From NCBI RefSeq assembly GCF_002843355.2, contig NZ_PJAI02000006.1, positions 1-64,000 of the forward strand: a stretch of 64,000 nucleotides of DNA, read 5' to 3'. Made by a program: the position numbers and the translations under genes. This DNA comes from Colwellia echini. Lineage in GTDB: Bacteria > Pseudomonadota > Gammaproteobacteria > Enterobacterales > Alteromonadaceae. Shown here piece by piece: positions 16,191-25,456 of the stretch. Numbering within the stretch: position 1 is the first letter of the stretch; each line of letters starts with the position of its first letter. The notes below the pieces were generated by a model. The model made no database searches, had not been told where the DNA came from, and worked only from the letters and a program-made list of their open reading frames with translations.

Positions 16191-18249
16191 TGGGTACAAC
16201 CTTATTGTTTTTATATGCCCCCCAAAGCAAGCTTCGGGTAAGGATATTATTATCACCCATCATTAGTACACCTGTTTGCCCCCAATGTTGCAGGTAAGGG
16301 GCTTGTTGCATTAACGGAATTTTGTTGATTAATTGATAGCTGTCATAACCCATAGCAAAAAGTCTTGATAAACCATCAATTCTATTTGGCCAAAGTTCTT
16401 GACTTAGATTCGCTAAGCTAGCGTTTTGTTCACCAGGTAATAACCAAGGGATTTCGGTAAACGTTAAGCCTTGTAAGTCACTATTTGTACTGTCATCACT
16501 TTGAGTGCTGTGGCTGCGCGAGCTGGCATAAACAGGAATTATTTGCGCGAATGGGCTGATGTTTACTTCAATATAGGGTTTTACTAAACGTGTTTGCTCA
16601 GGCGTGCCAACGAGATAAATCATATCTACATCGCGTCTATTTCTGGTTTGAGTTTTTATACTTTGGTTTAAGCTACGCTTTAAAGTGTTAATACGATCTG
16701 TACTGTTATCTACAGCTAAACTCGTTTTTATTTTGTTTTGCATCTGAGCGCTTGAGTCATAATAAACCACATCAATCGCTTCACCTGTTGTGAGCTTCCA
16801 TTGTTTAGCAAAAGCTTGGGCTATACGTTTACTGACAACATTTTGTTGGCTTAATACTATAGGGTGTTTAAAGTTTTGGCGGCTTAGAGTTGCGGCTGCT
16901 TGCTTGGCTTCATCTTCCGGTCGCATTGACAGTACAGTGTAATTATTTGCTAAACCAGCCTTTGACGGAATGTTCAACAGTAAGGTGTTATAAGTCTTAT
17001 TTTGTGGCTGCAAATAACTATTAATGGCATATTCGCTATCAATAGCGGTATTAAAATCGTTAGGGTTAGTAAATAATGGTGCAGATGGCAACTTACTGTC
17101 ATCAGTATTATTGAATAAGTCAGCACTTGCATTAAGCATATAATCGTTTTGTGCCTGATTAACCGTGCTAGTGTGCATGATGTATTTATCAACGTTCGAT
17201 TTAAGTAACGGGCCAATCACGTAATCAGTTTTAAGCATAGAAAGTTCATTGGTTAACCCGTACCAATTCACTGTGTTGCTATCAATAAAATGCAATTTCT
17301 TGGTTTCATCATTAGCAAAACTTGCCAAAATTCCCTGTTGAATGGCAAGTCCGGCAGACTTTTGTTTACCAGATAACGGGATGATCACCGCGACATTTTC
17401 GATAATGCTTAGTTCGAGAGTTTGCGCAATAAGTTGCTTAGCTATGATGTTTGCTGGGTGGAGCTTAAATTGCCCTTGCCACATACGAAGGTGATATTGC
17501 AGCTGGTCTTGATTGCCACCAAATTTATTTGCTTTGCTAGTAAGTGCTAACCAACCATCACTATCAGGTGCATTATCTAAAGCAACTAAACTGAGTTGCC
17601 ATTGTGATAAAGCTTGAAAGCCTTGCCAAATGCTTTCAATTTGCTCTGTTGATTGTGCAGAGCTAGGTGTGGCGGAAAATTCAAGTAATTGGGCGTTTAA
17701 CGCGGCAATTGGCTGTAAACCTTGCTGATAAGCGGCATGTAATAACCGATAATAAGTCGCAGGCAATATAATTTTGTGGGTTTTAGCGTATTGTTCAATG
17801 TGCGTCAATTGCTGGTAGCTTTCAGGATAATAACCTAAATGCTGCAAGCTACTTGCTTTAATTAAACTGAGTTGAACTATTTGATGAGTATAGTTGGGTG
17901 TTTTATCGTCTATTAACGGTAGTGTTTTTTCCGCTAACCATAAAGCTTTAGAATAATTTTCTTCTTGATAATAAAGCTTAGTTGCAACAAGTAATTCACT
18001 TACAGCAACTTCTGTAGATGCATTTTTAGCTAGCTCAACATGTTGCTCGGCGGTTAAAGAACCAGGCTTTAACGTTATTTTCTCTATTTCCGTAACAGGC
18101 GGAAGAGGTGCTTGTTTAGTGCTACAGCTTGACAGCAAGCCAAGTAACAAAGCAGGTAAAATCAACAACTTTAGTTGCTGAGTCGTTCTCGAAAAATAAT
18201 TTAATTGGCTTGGTTGTAAACGTACCAGTAATAACGCTGTTTTTAACAC
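16177..18249 (-). CDS. lpoA: Penicillin-binding protein activator LpoA
   Basis: This outer-membrane lipoprotein activates the transpeptidase of PBP1A. It has a lipobox LLSSC, an N-terminal TPR-like helical region (LAEKTLPLIDD, QVVQ-type repeats) and a C-terminal periplasmic-binding-like domain beginning near VAVIIPLSGKQKSAGLAIQQG, with FAMGYDSYQL near the end. No ATG starts the frame. GTG 18249 leaves 41 residues before the lipid cysteine; TTG 18330 would leave 68, which is long for a lipoprotein signal. It is divergent from rsmI, the conserved arrangement, and yraN follows with an overlap. Confidence 0.9.
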   Translation of the reverse strand: MLKTALLLVRLQPSQLNYFSRTTQQLKLLILPALLLGLLSSCSTKQAPLPPVTEIEKITLKPGSLTAEQHVELAKNASTEVAVSELLVATKLYYQEENYSKALWLAEKTLPLIDDKTPNYTHQIVQLSLIKASSLQHLGYYPESYQQLTHIEQYAKTHKIILPATYYRLLHAAYQQGLQPIAALNAQLLEFSATPSSAQSTEQIESIWQGFQALSQWQLSLVALDNAPDSDGWLALTSKANKFGGNQDQLQYHLRMWQGQFKLHPANIIAKQLIAQTLELSIIENVAVIIPLSGKQKSAGLAIQQGILASFANDETKKLHFIDSNTVNWYGLTNELSMLKTDYVIGPLLKSNVDKYIMHTSTVNQAQNDYMLNASADLFNNTDDSKLPSAPLFTNPNDFNTAIDSEYAINSYLQPQNKTYNTLLLNIPSKAGLANNYTVLSMRPEDEAKQAAATLSRQNFKHPIVLSQQNVVSKRIAQAFAKQWKLTTGEAIDVVYYDSSAQMQNKIKTSLAVDNSTDRINTLKRSLNQSIKTQTRNRRDVDMIYLVGTPEQTRLVKPYIEVNISPFAQIIPVYASSRSHSTQSDDSTNSDLQGLTFTEIPWLLPGEQNASLANLSQELWPNRIDGLSRLFAMGYDSYQLINKIPLMQQAPYLQHWGQTGVLMMGDNNILTRSLLWGAYKNNKVVPIDME

Positions 18250-18349
18250 AATGAAGAAATCCGTGCATATTGCTATCAGTATGGGGTTATAATAAACGCC
18301 TACGAAGTGAGTCACAACTAAATCCGCCAAATCAAGTGAAGTAAGTTAA

Positions 18350-19201
18350 ATGAGTGAAACAACGTTAACCCCAGCTACCCTTTATATTGTGGCAACACCT
18401 ATTGGAAATTTAGGCGACATAAGCCAAAGGGCGATAGATATTTTAACCCAAGTTGATGTGATTGCCTGTGAAGATACTCGTCATACGGGCAAGTTATTGT
18501 CGGCATTTTCAATTAAAAACAAAACCATGTCGCTGCATGATCATAATGAAAGACAGCGCCAAGACCAAATCGCGACTATGTTACAAGAAGGCAAAACCAT
18601 TGCTCTTGTTTCTGATGCGGGTACGCCGTTAATTAGCGATCCAGGTTTTCATATTGTCCGCCATTGTCGCAGCTTAGGCTTGAACGTGTCGCCAATTCCA
18701 GGAGCATGTGCGGCTATTTCAGCATTATCGGTTGCAGGCTTACCAACTGATAGGTTTAGTTTTGAGGGATTTTTACCGTCTAAATCAGGCGCTAGACAAG
18801 TCACCTTAACTGCTTTAGCTAATGAACCGCGTACTATGGTTTTTTATGATGCACCACGCCGCGCAATTGATACAGTACGAGATATTGTTGCAACACTTGG
18901 CGGCGAACGTTATATAGTAATCGCCAGAGAAATAACTAAAACCTTTGAAACTATACATAGCGACACAGCAGAAAACTTTTTAGCTTGGTTAGAGCAAGAC
19001 GCTAATCAACTTAAAGGCGAAATGGTTTTAATTATTGAAGGCTATAAAGCGGTTGAAGGTGAAATATCAGCGGAAGTTGTTAATACCTTAAAACTATTGT
19101 TAGCTGAAATGAAACCAAAAACAGCTTGTGCCATTGCTGCGGAAATATATGGCGTTAAGAAAAATGCGTTATATGAAGTTGCTCTGAGCATGAAATCATA
19201 A
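18350..19201 (+). CDS. rsmI: 16S rRNA (cytidine(1402)-2'-O)-methyltransferase
   Basis: RsmI methylates the ribose of C1402 in the decoding centre using S-adenosylmethionine. The 283-residue protein has the tetrapyrrole-methylase fold: TPIGNLGDISQRA (about residues 16-28), EDTRHTG, LVSDAGTPLISDPG and the PGACAAISAL segment. Near the C-terminus is GVKKNALYE. It is divergent from lpoA across a short intergenic gap and about 150 bp upstream of rnpB. No obvious frameshift or insertion is present. Confidence 0.95.
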   Translation: MSETTLTPATLYIVATPIGNLGDISQRAIDILTQVDVIACEDTRHTGKLLSAFSIKNKTMSLHDHNERQRQDQIATMLQEGKTIALVSDAGTPLISDPGFHIVRHCRSLGLNVSPIPGACAAISALSVAGLPTDRFSFEGFLPSKSGARQVTLTALANEPRTMVFYDAPRRAIDTVRDIVATLGGERYIVIAREITKTFETIHSDTAENFLAWLEQDANQLKGEMVLIIEGYKAVEGEISAEVVNTLKLLLAEMKPKTACAIAAEIYGVKKNALYEVALSMKS

Positions 19202-19320
19202 TTAATGTTCTTGTAGGCGGGAACTTTTAGGCGGCTTTTTTTACGAAAGTATTTGCGCAAGTATTTTTTAACGAAAGTAATCGCGGTTTTTTATATTTTC
19301 CTCATAGCTAGCGATTAGCA

Positions 19321-19348
19321 TAGACATTCTCGCTGTATAAGGTAAAAT
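19321..19348 (+). promoter_or_regulatory. Sigma-70 promoter of rnpB
   Basis: TAGACA (-35) and TAAAAT (-10) are separated by 16 bp, and the RNase P RNA 5' end (GAGTTGACCAGACAATCG) starts 7-8 bases downstream. Both boxes match consensus at five of six positions, suiting a constitutive stable-RNA gene. Confidence 0.7.
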
Positions 19349-19354
19349 GCGCGC

Positions 19355-19796
19355 CGAGTTGACCAGACAATCGCTGCTTTATCGTTGTATTTTAAATTTC
19401 GGTTTGAGATAGACAGATAAGGGGGAGGAAAGTCCGGGCTCCAATGAGCAGGGTGCCAGGTAACGCCTGGGCGGCGTGAGCCGACGACAAGTGCAGCAGA
19501 GAGAAGACCGCCGATGGTTATCTTTCGAGATTTCACAGGTAAGGCTGAAAGGGTGCGGTAAGAGCGCACCGGGCGACTGGTAACAGTTCGCAGCAGGGTA
19601 AACTCCACCTGGAGCAAGACCAAATAGGGTTTCATGATTATTTAAATTCGTTTGAATAATATAAGCGTGGCTCGCGTGGAAACCGGGTAGGTTGCTTGAG
19701 CTATAGAGCGATTTATAGCCTAGACGAATGATTGTCACTTAACTTTATTTCGGTAAAGTAAAGATACAAAACCCGGCTTATACGGTCAACTCAACT
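19355..19796 (+). ncRNA. rnpB: RNase P catalytic RNA (bacterial type A)
   Basis: This is the ribozyme that matures tRNA 5' ends. The hallmarks are GAGTTGACCAGACAATCG at the 5' end, the CR-I block GGGGGAGGAAAGTCCGGGCT, GGGTGCCAGGTAACGCCTGG, GTAAACTCCACCTGGAGCAA, and the 3' part ACCCGGCTTATACGGTCAAC. The 3' GGTCAACTC pairs with the 5' GAGTTGACC to close helix P1. The last 20 bases (19777 on) are the left copy of the island attachment repeat. The gene itself is complete, but no normal terminator follows; a convincing one lies beyond the right island end at 47569. Confidence 0.95.
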
Positions 19797-19797
19797 A
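19777..19797. other. Left attachment site (attL) at the rnpB 3' end
   Basis: This 21-bp block, starting CTTATACGGTCAACTC, recurs exactly at 47539-47559 in the same orientation. It forms the end of rnpB, and an integrase gene starts 263 bp to the right. This is the classical geometry of site-specific integration into a stable-RNA gene that keeps the target intact. Confidence 0.8.
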
Positions 19798-19807
19798 TTT
19801 TAGTAAC

Positions 19808-19835
19808 CGCTTGATCTATATGAATAGATCAGGCG
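19808..19835. repeat. Hairpin just inside attL
   Basis: CGCTTGATCTAT and ATAGATCAGGCG form a 12-bp stem (one G-T pair) with an ATGA loop. Only ATTCACTAAAAATCC follows, so it is a poor intrinsic terminator. It may still stabilise the 3' end of rnpB transcripts read into the island. Confidence 0.5.
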
Positions 19836-19881
19836 ATTCACTAAAAATCCTCATAAATCAAATGATTAAAGCTAAAATTGG

Positions 19882-20041
19882 CACACGGTTTGGTACACGG
19901 TTTTAGTAATTCACATCAAGTTTTTCATTTCAAAAAGTTCACTTAGGATTATGTTTTGGCATCATTTTTTGCCTGATACGATATCCTCACATTTTAAATA
20001 TTAATAAGTAAAAAATTGGTACACGGTTTGATACACGGTGA
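19882..20041. repeat. Repeated TACACGGTTT motifs between attL and the integrase
   Basis: Two pairs of direct repeats lie at 19882/19894 and 20020/20032. Each pair is phased by 12 bp and the pairs are 138 bp apart (CACACGGTTTGGTACACGG; GTACACGGTTTGATACACGG). Such pairs next to an integrase gene are typical of arm-type integrase binding sites. They also overlap the presumed integrase promoter, so autoregulation is possible. Confidence 0.6.
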
Positions 20042-20059
20042 CCCATTTAATCTAATTCA

Positions 20060-21826
20060 ATGAAGGTAATTGCAGGCACTAAATATCTTTATATCCGCCG
20101 AGAGAGGTTTTATTTTCGAATGAGACTTCCTAAGAGGTTAGGGGTAAGGGAAGTTCGGATTGCATTCAATACTCAAAATTTATCACTGGCATTACAAAAA
20201 CTTCATCGATATAAACCTTATATTCAACAACTAAAACAGCTTGTTATCACGTCAAAATCATTAGACACTAGTGAAATAAAACCAACGTTGATGAAGATTA
20301 AGGACGCTATGCTAAAACAACTTTCGGTTAATGATATTGATGCTGTAATTGCTGAGCTTGAGCAAGGTTACTCTAATGGCGCACATGCAATTAACGTTTT
20401 AGGTCAAACAAGTCTGCTCGGAGATGATAATAAGTTCAAAGATGAGTTGTCTTATATTGCTCAAGCAACGGATAACGAAACTCGAACTATTAGATTACAA
20501 GAAGTCATAGGCGGTTTGTCAGAAGCTGATAAATGGCCTTTTATGGAAGCGTTATCTTCAATGGCTAAAGTGTTAGTTGGTTTGTCTGGTGATGTTGATG
20601 AAAGCGGTGTTAATGAATTGGCTAGGCAGCTACTGTTAAGTAAAGGCTTTGATGCGAATACATCGACGTTAGCATTTCGTGTTTTAGTGAGTAAACTAAC
20701 CACATCGTCTAAAGTGAAACATGAATTACTACAGACTATTTTCGAAGGTGATGCAACAGCTGAACGTCAACTCCAGCAGCTCTTATCTTCTAATGTAACT
20801 AGTCCTGTTTCAGACACACCTCCAGTTAAACCTAAGTCAACTAAACCTTTATTTTCTCAAGTTTACGCTGAATTCTTAGCACTGAAGATTACAAAAGATA
20901 AACTCTCTGAGAAAATGCAAAAAAGCTACGAGCGGATGCATATCGTCTGGCTAGCCCTTACTGAAGATAAACCGATTGATACTTATACAAAACAAGACAT
21001 AGGTCTATTTATTGATAGGTGCTTTGAACTACCTCGGATGAATATCAGTCCATACAATAAAATGTCGTGGAAAGAGCGCCTTAATGTTGATGTGCCTGAT
21101 GAGCACTTACAATCACCGAAATCAGTTGAGCAATATCATAAGTGGCTAATGGGGATATTTTCTTATGCGAAACGAGACACTATTGCTTACATTACAACAT
21201 CACCTTGTTATATCAAACGTAACTTTAAAGCGAGAATACGCGGTATTTTCAATGACAGTGAGTTACTGCGTTTGTTAAATTCAGCCAAAAATGAGAATAC
21301 GCCATGGAAAAAGTGGATTATTTATCTTGGAATATATACAGGCGCAAGACGAGGTGAGTTAGTACAACTTAGAAAAAATGATGTTAAGCATGATGAAGCC
21401 ACTAACCGTTATTATTTGTTGATAACAGATGATCATGAAAGTCAAAACTTGAAAACGTCTAACTCCAAACGAATCATTCCAATACATAATGCGCTAGTTG
21501 ACGCTGGTTTTATTGAGTATGTTGAAGGGTGTGAAGATAGAGTCTTTGCAGCTTTGAACAATGTTGAAGTGGTAACAGGTTGGATGCCTCGTCATATGGC
21601 TAGTTTAAATATAGCACCAACGAATGAACTTGATCATATTCGATCTTTTCATAGCCTCCGCCATACCTTTATAACTAAGTGTATGAGTGCACCTGAAGTT
21701 AATATTAATCTACTTCAACAAGTTGTTGGGCATGAAATTAGTTCATTTGGTATAACGAGTAATTACACGCATAAAGTGACAAACATAAAGAATTTAATCC
21801 CGATAATTGATGCGTTTGAAGTGTAA
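20060..21826 (+). CDS. Tyrosine recombinase/integrase of the island
   Basis: This large phage-type integrase has 588 residues. The N-terminus (YLYIRRERFYFRMRLPKRLG) matches the DUF6538-type arm-binding head of long proteobacterial integrases. The catalytic domain occupies the last ~190 residues: YTGARRGELVQL holds the first Arg, HSLRHTF the His-x-x-Arg, VGHE the second His, and Tyr569 in NYTHK is the nucleophile. All catalytic residues are present, so it is probably functional. It points away from rnpB, starts 263 bp from attL and is preceded by putative arm sites. It should excise and insert the element at the rnpB tail. Confidence 0.93.
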   Translation: MKVIAGTKYLYIRRERFYFRMRLPKRLGVREVRIAFNTQNLSLALQKLHRYKPYIQQLKQLVITSKSLDTSEIKPTLMKIKDAMLKQLSVNDIDAVIAELEQGYSNGAHAINVLGQTSLLGDDNKFKDELSYIAQATDNETRTIRLQEVIGGLSEADKWPFMEALSSMAKVLVGLSGDVDESGVNELARQLLLSKGFDANTSTLAFRVLVSKLTTSSKVKHELLQTIFEGDATAERQLQQLLSSNVTSPVSDTPPVKPKSTKPLFSQVYAEFLALKITKDKLSEKMQKSYERMHIVWLALTEDKPIDTYTKQDIGLFIDRCFELPRMNISPYNKMSWKERLNVDVPDEHLQSPKSVEQYHKWLMGIFSYAKRDTIAYITTSPCYIKRNFKARIRGIFNDSELLRLLNSAKNENTPWKKWIIYLGIYTGARRGELVQLRKNDVKHDEATNRYYLLITDDHESQNLKTSNSKRIIPIHNALVDAGFIEYVEGCEDRVFAALNNVEVVTGWMPRHMASLNIAPTNELDHIRSFHSLRHTFITKCMSAPEVNINLLQQVVGHEISSFGITSNYTHKVTNIKNLIPIIDAFEV

Positions 21827-21843
21827 TAAAGCTTAAGGATAGA

Positions 21844-23004
21844 GTGTTGATACGGAAAATATTATTTATACTTTTAACTGGGTTGGCATGTGCCGCTAGC
21901 TTAATATTAGCTAACCATTTTGCAGAGGAAAAACTTAATTTACAACCGAAAGTTGCTCAAAGCATTCGGTGGTTCGAGTCCCTATTTTTAAATATTCAAG
22001 AAGTAGACGTTGTAGTCATAAAAGCATTAGAAAATAAACAGGAAAATCCTCAACCAAACGGAAATTCAGCAGATGATACAGGGCAGAATTATTCACATGC
22101 TGAAGTTGGTAATAGGCCGGTTTGTGTAGATACCTCATTAGGTGAGGTGAAATATAAAAAGGTCGGTAATATTTATACTTGGACGGATGATAATGGTATT
22201 TATCATGTTAGTGATAAAGCACCTGACGAAGGGCAATTTGAGTTACTCAGTTACGCAGGTGAGAAAGTTTTTGATTACTTTAATCTGGACTTAAATACTG
22301 AAAGCTTACCTTACGACTTCAATCAAAATCTGACTGTAAGGTTGAATAAGGTATTTGAGTTATACGGACAACTACTTGATAGGGATTCATTAAAGAAAGT
22401 CGACATCAAACTACATGTTTATCAATCTAAAACTGCTTTTAATCAAATTAAAAAGCAGCATAATATGTCAACCGCAGATAATATTAATGGGTTTTATAGC
22501 CACAGTAATAATAAGGCATATCTCTTATTCAGAAGTAACAAACGAACAATGAGAACGGCGGCTCATGAAGCAACACATGCTATTAACCGCGCTATTATTG
22601 GTTATACGCCAAGGTGGTTAAATGAAGGGCTTGCTGAATATAGTGAATTTATTCACGTGGTAGGTAACTCAGCTAAAGTTTATCCTAATAGTGATTGGAC
22701 CAAGAAAAATGTTATATCTAAAGATCCATTACCTTTAAATACTCTATTTTCCGCAACTAGTAGCCAATGGGATTCAGACTTAAGGCAACGTTTGTATGCT
22801 ACCAGTTGGGCTTTTATTTATTATATGATGGAGCACCCAAAACGGAAGTCTGTGCTCGCGAAACTTATTAAAATTGAACAACAAAACCTATGTAATGTTA
22901 CGCCTTTAAATGAAGTTGAAGAAAAACTAGGGGTACGACTAAATATATTACAGAACCAATTCTCTCGATGGGCTAGGTCAAAACTAAGGAGACAATCGAT
23001 ATAG
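21844..23004 (+). CDS. Secreted or anchored gluzincin metallopeptidase with a DUF4124-like segment
   Basis: This 386-residue protein has an N-terminal hydrophobic signal or anchor (ILFILLTGLACAASLILA). A DUF4124-like segment (YKKVGNIYTWTDDNGIYHVSDK, about residues 101-122, in two stretches) precedes a peptidase-MA-like domain. The zinc site HEATH is at 241-245, and the third ligand is likely the Glu in WLNEGLAEY. It would act in the periplasm; the substrate is unknown. GTG 21844 is 5 bases after AAGG; TTG 21847 is an alternative. It starts 17 bp after the integrase stop, so the two may be cotranscribed. Confidence 0.75.
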   Translation: MLIRKILFILLTGLACAASLILANHFAEEKLNLQPKVAQSIRWFESLFLNIQEVDVVVIKALENKQENPQPNGNSADDTGQNYSHAEVGNRPVCVDTSLGEVKYKKVGNIYTWTDDNGIYHVSDKAPDEGQFELLSYAGEKVFDYFNLDLNTESLPYDFNQNLTVRLNKVFELYGQLLDRDSLKKVDIKLHVYQSKTAFNQIKKQHNMSTADNINGFYSHSNNKAYLLFRSNKRTMRTAAHEATHAINRAIIGYTPRWLNEGLAEYSEFIHVVGNSAKVYPNSDWTKKNVISKDPLPLNTLFSATSSQWDSDLRQRLYATSWAFIYYMMEHPKRKSVLAKLIKIEQQNLCNVTPLNEVEEKLGVRLNILQNQFSRWARSKLRRQSI

Positions 23005-23276
23005 TCATTGCTTTGTTACAATGCTGGAATTAGTAGACCTGACGAGTTTAAAATCCAATTTCGAAAGAAATGATGGTTTAATTTGGTCTTGCAGTTCCAT
23101 TATTAGAAAGCTCTGTTCCTAATTGAATAGGGATTTTTGTTCCAAATTTAATGCGATGATCGAATTACTGTGGTATTTATATTAAATACTTATTCAAGGA
23201 TAACAAAAAGATACAAGAAATAATACGAATATAGATCGGAATTTAACCCTCAAGTATTTACCTAATAATTAACCAG

Positions 23277-24794
23277 ATGAAAATAATGTCAGAAACAATA
23301 AAGAAAATAAAGTTAGATACAACAAGTTATTGCTCATGGTGTTTTGAAAAGACAGAGCATACTTTAGTTGTGCAAAATTTCTTTAAGAGAAATATCTATC
23401 AATGTTCAGGGTGTAAAAATAGTACGGTGGAGTGTAGGTATTGTTCACACATGTCAAAAAGTACTCCTAGTGAAGAGACCCTAAAAACCATCAAAAAAGC
23501 GCGTCGAATGGATGATAAAGAAGGGAAAATATTAGGGATTATAGGTAAGGCAACTTCTGCTTTTGCAAAGATAGATCAAAGTTGGAACAATGAACTTTGT
23601 GCAGAACATGATGGATCTATAGCATCATTTAAATCTTTAACGCTAAGCATTAATGATATTTCAGAGTACGAGACGTTATTTGTTAGAGAACAAAAGAATC
23701 TTTTAAAACCAGCTAAGCATGTTGCTTATGCTGGTGCTGGTATTGCAAGTGCAACCGCAATTATAGGTACGGGAGGCGGGGCTGGTGCAGTGGCTGCTGC
23801 TATTGGTAATCTTGGTGTATTGGGGGCCGCGGGTACTGGCGCTACCATATCAGGGTTAAGTGGGGCTGCATTGACAAGTGCATCACTTGCTGCGATAGGT
23901 GGCTCTGTAGCTGCGGGTACAGTTCTTATTACTGCAAGCGGAGGTGCTTTAGGCGGAGTATTAGGAGGGGTACTCGCAAATAAATTTCATGGTGATGATC
24001 CTAGCTTTTGCATAAAAAAATTACGAGATGTTAAAGAATCTGAAGATAAAACTATTTTCATAAATGGTTTTACTCAAAAAAATGAAACTGATTTTCATGA
24101 CTGGCAAGTCGAACAGCTCTTTTTTGGTTTGAAACATTCTATATACGGAGTAACTTGGGACGCAAAAAGTAATGCAAGTTTGGGAGCTACATTTGCAGGA
24201 GGTGTCAGTAAGCAATCTGCAAAAGCAGCTTTTATGGCTTTAGGGAAAAAAGGAGGAGTAAAGGCGGCTACTAAATTGGGAGCTGCTGGTACTATTTTAT
24301 TTGTTTCTGACTTGATCTCTAATCCATGGCACTCAGCAATGCTTCGCGCCTCTCAAGCTGGAGCTCAGCTAGCTGAAAGTATATCGAGAACATCAGGACA
24401 AAAATTTAATCTTGTAGGGCATTCATTAGGTTGTAGGGTTATATACTATGCTTTAGCTGCCTTAGGATCAAAGAAGCATAAATATGTTCACGACGTTATC
24501 TTGCTTGGCGGAGCCGTAGGGAAAGATGATGAGAAGGGCTGGATGGATGCAATTTCATCGATAGATGGGAAATTATACAATTGTTATAGTAAGCAAGATA
24601 TGGTGTTAAACCGGATGTATAAAATAGCAAATGCTAACTTATCTGCACCTATTGGTTATTACCCGATTCCCTTTAATATAGAGAAGATCGTTAATATAGA
24701 TTGTAGTGATTTCGTTGATTCACATATGTCATGGAAAAGTAATTATGCTGATATTTTGAAGTTGGTATATCCAGACGTTCGAGATAATACTTAA
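23277..24794 (+). CDS. DUF726-like alpha/beta hydrolase with zinc-ribbon head and glycine-rich membrane stretch
   Basis: This is a 505-residue multi-part protein. Residues ~15-60 hold paired cysteines (CSWC, CSGC, CRYCSH) suggesting zinc binding. Residues ~140-240 are a long Gly/Ala-rich hydrophobic stretch of glycine-zipper character (GTGGGAGAVAAAIG, GGALGGVLGGVLANK). The C-terminal third is an alpha/beta hydrolase: FINGFTQ, then GHSLGCRV with Ser383 as nucleophile, and LLGGAVG. It resembles DUF726/TMCO4-type hydrolases. A membrane-active lipase-like effector is plausible for island cargo, but this is inference. ATG 23286 is another possible start. Promoter-like AT-rich DNA of 270 bp precedes it. 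Confidence 0.65.
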   Translation: MKIMSETIKKIKLDTTSYCSWCFEKTEHTLVVQNFFKRNIYQCSGCKNSTVECRYCSHMSKSTPSEETLKTIKKARRMDDKEGKILGIIGKATSAFAKIDQSWNNELCAEHDGSIASFKSLTLSINDISEYETLFVREQKNLLKPAKHVAYAGAGIASATAIIGTGGGAGAVAAAIGNLGVLGAAGTGATISGLSGAALTSASLAAIGGSVAAGTVLITASGGALGGVLGGVLANKFHGDDPSFCIKKLRDVKESEDKTIFINGFTQKNETDFHDWQVEQLFFGLKHSIYGVTWDAKSNASLGATFAGGVSKQSAKAAFMALGKKGGVKAATKLGAAGTILFVSDLISNPWHSAMLRASQAGAQLAESISRTSGQKFNLVGHSLGCRVIYYALAALGSKKHKYVHDVILLGGAVGKDDEKGWMDAISSIDGKLYNCYSKQDMVLNRMYKIANANLSAPIGYYPIPFNIEKIVNIDCSDFVDSHMSWKSNYADILKLVYPDVRDNT

Positions 24795-24828
24795 TGATTG
24801 AAGTACTTTAAAGTCATTTTTTTGAAGG

Positions 24829-24856
24829 AGTGGTCAGTCATATTGACCACTGTTTT
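24829..24856 (+). terminator. Intrinsic terminator after the DUF726-like gene
   Basis: AGTGGTCA pairs with TGACCACT across a 7-base loop and is followed by GTTTT. It sits between convergent genes. Confidence 0.6.
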
Positions 24857-24963
24857 GCGATAAAGCGTGTGGTTTAGGTAAAATATTCTGTAGATCGTTA
24901 AATCACACTTTGGTTACTTCATTCGAACATTACTCATAAAAGGTCAGTTATTAAGTAACCTAC

Positions 24964-25374
24964 TTAATCTGCTCGTTTTTGAATGGTAAATACCTTAGAT
25001 ACCATAGCGTAATAAACAAAGTTAGACTCCCATACTTGGAACATCTCTATTGTTTGTTCAATAGGGTATGTTCCGAATAGACTGTTGAAGACTCCAGCAT
25101 CAAAGTCCCAGTCGAGCTCTTTAGCAAGTTCAGCCATATAGCCACTCCCGACATGACAAAAATCGGTTATATATGAAAATCTCCACTCGTCGCCTTCGTT
25201 TTCTAATCGTATTTCAACGGGGTGATAACCACCTCTATCTGCACTATAGTCGGGGTCACGAAAGTTAATCGTTACCGCTTTTTCATTTTCATGTGGCGCA
25301 AGCAAGTCGGCAATGTAAAGTGTGAACATTGGACTCATAGGCACATCTAGACCTTCGTGTTTAATTCGAATCAT
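24964..25374 (-). CDS. DUF2787-family protein
   Basis: This 136-residue protein carries features I associate with DUF2787, common in Vibrio and Shewanella islands: INFRDPDYSADRGGYHPVEI, a central ITDF segment and ELAKELDWDF. No enzymatic motif is visible. It is the last gene of a leftward run of three (25.0-28.0 kb) with a two-domain AAA ATPase at its head, which suggests a shared process. A small GC hairpin (25419-25435) lies just upstream. Confidence 0.7.
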   Translation of the reverse strand: MIRIKHEGLDVPMSPMFTLYIADLLAPHENEKAVTINFRDPDYSADRGGYHPVEIRLENEGDEWRFSYITDFCHVGSGYMAELAKELDWDFDAGVFNSLFGTYPIEQTIEMFQVWESNFVYYAMVSKVFTIQKRAD

Positions 25375-25418
25375 GTTAATTCCTTGGGTTTATGAATATT
25401 GATATACGGGTAGGTAAA

Positions 25419-25435
25419 GCCCCTAACAAAGGGGC
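25419..25435 (-). terminator. Small hairpin between two leftward genes
   Basis: GCCCCT and AGGGGC form a 6-bp stem with a 5-base loop. On the minus strand only TTTA follows, so it may attenuate rather than fully stop transcription between the middle and last genes of the run. Confidence 0.4.
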
Positions 25436-25456
25436 GTGGGTTTAGCTAGTATCAAA

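Noticed and set aside
19315-19738. Two minus-strand frames across rnpB
   Set aside because: They overlay the RNase P RNA and have no protein-like conservation signals.
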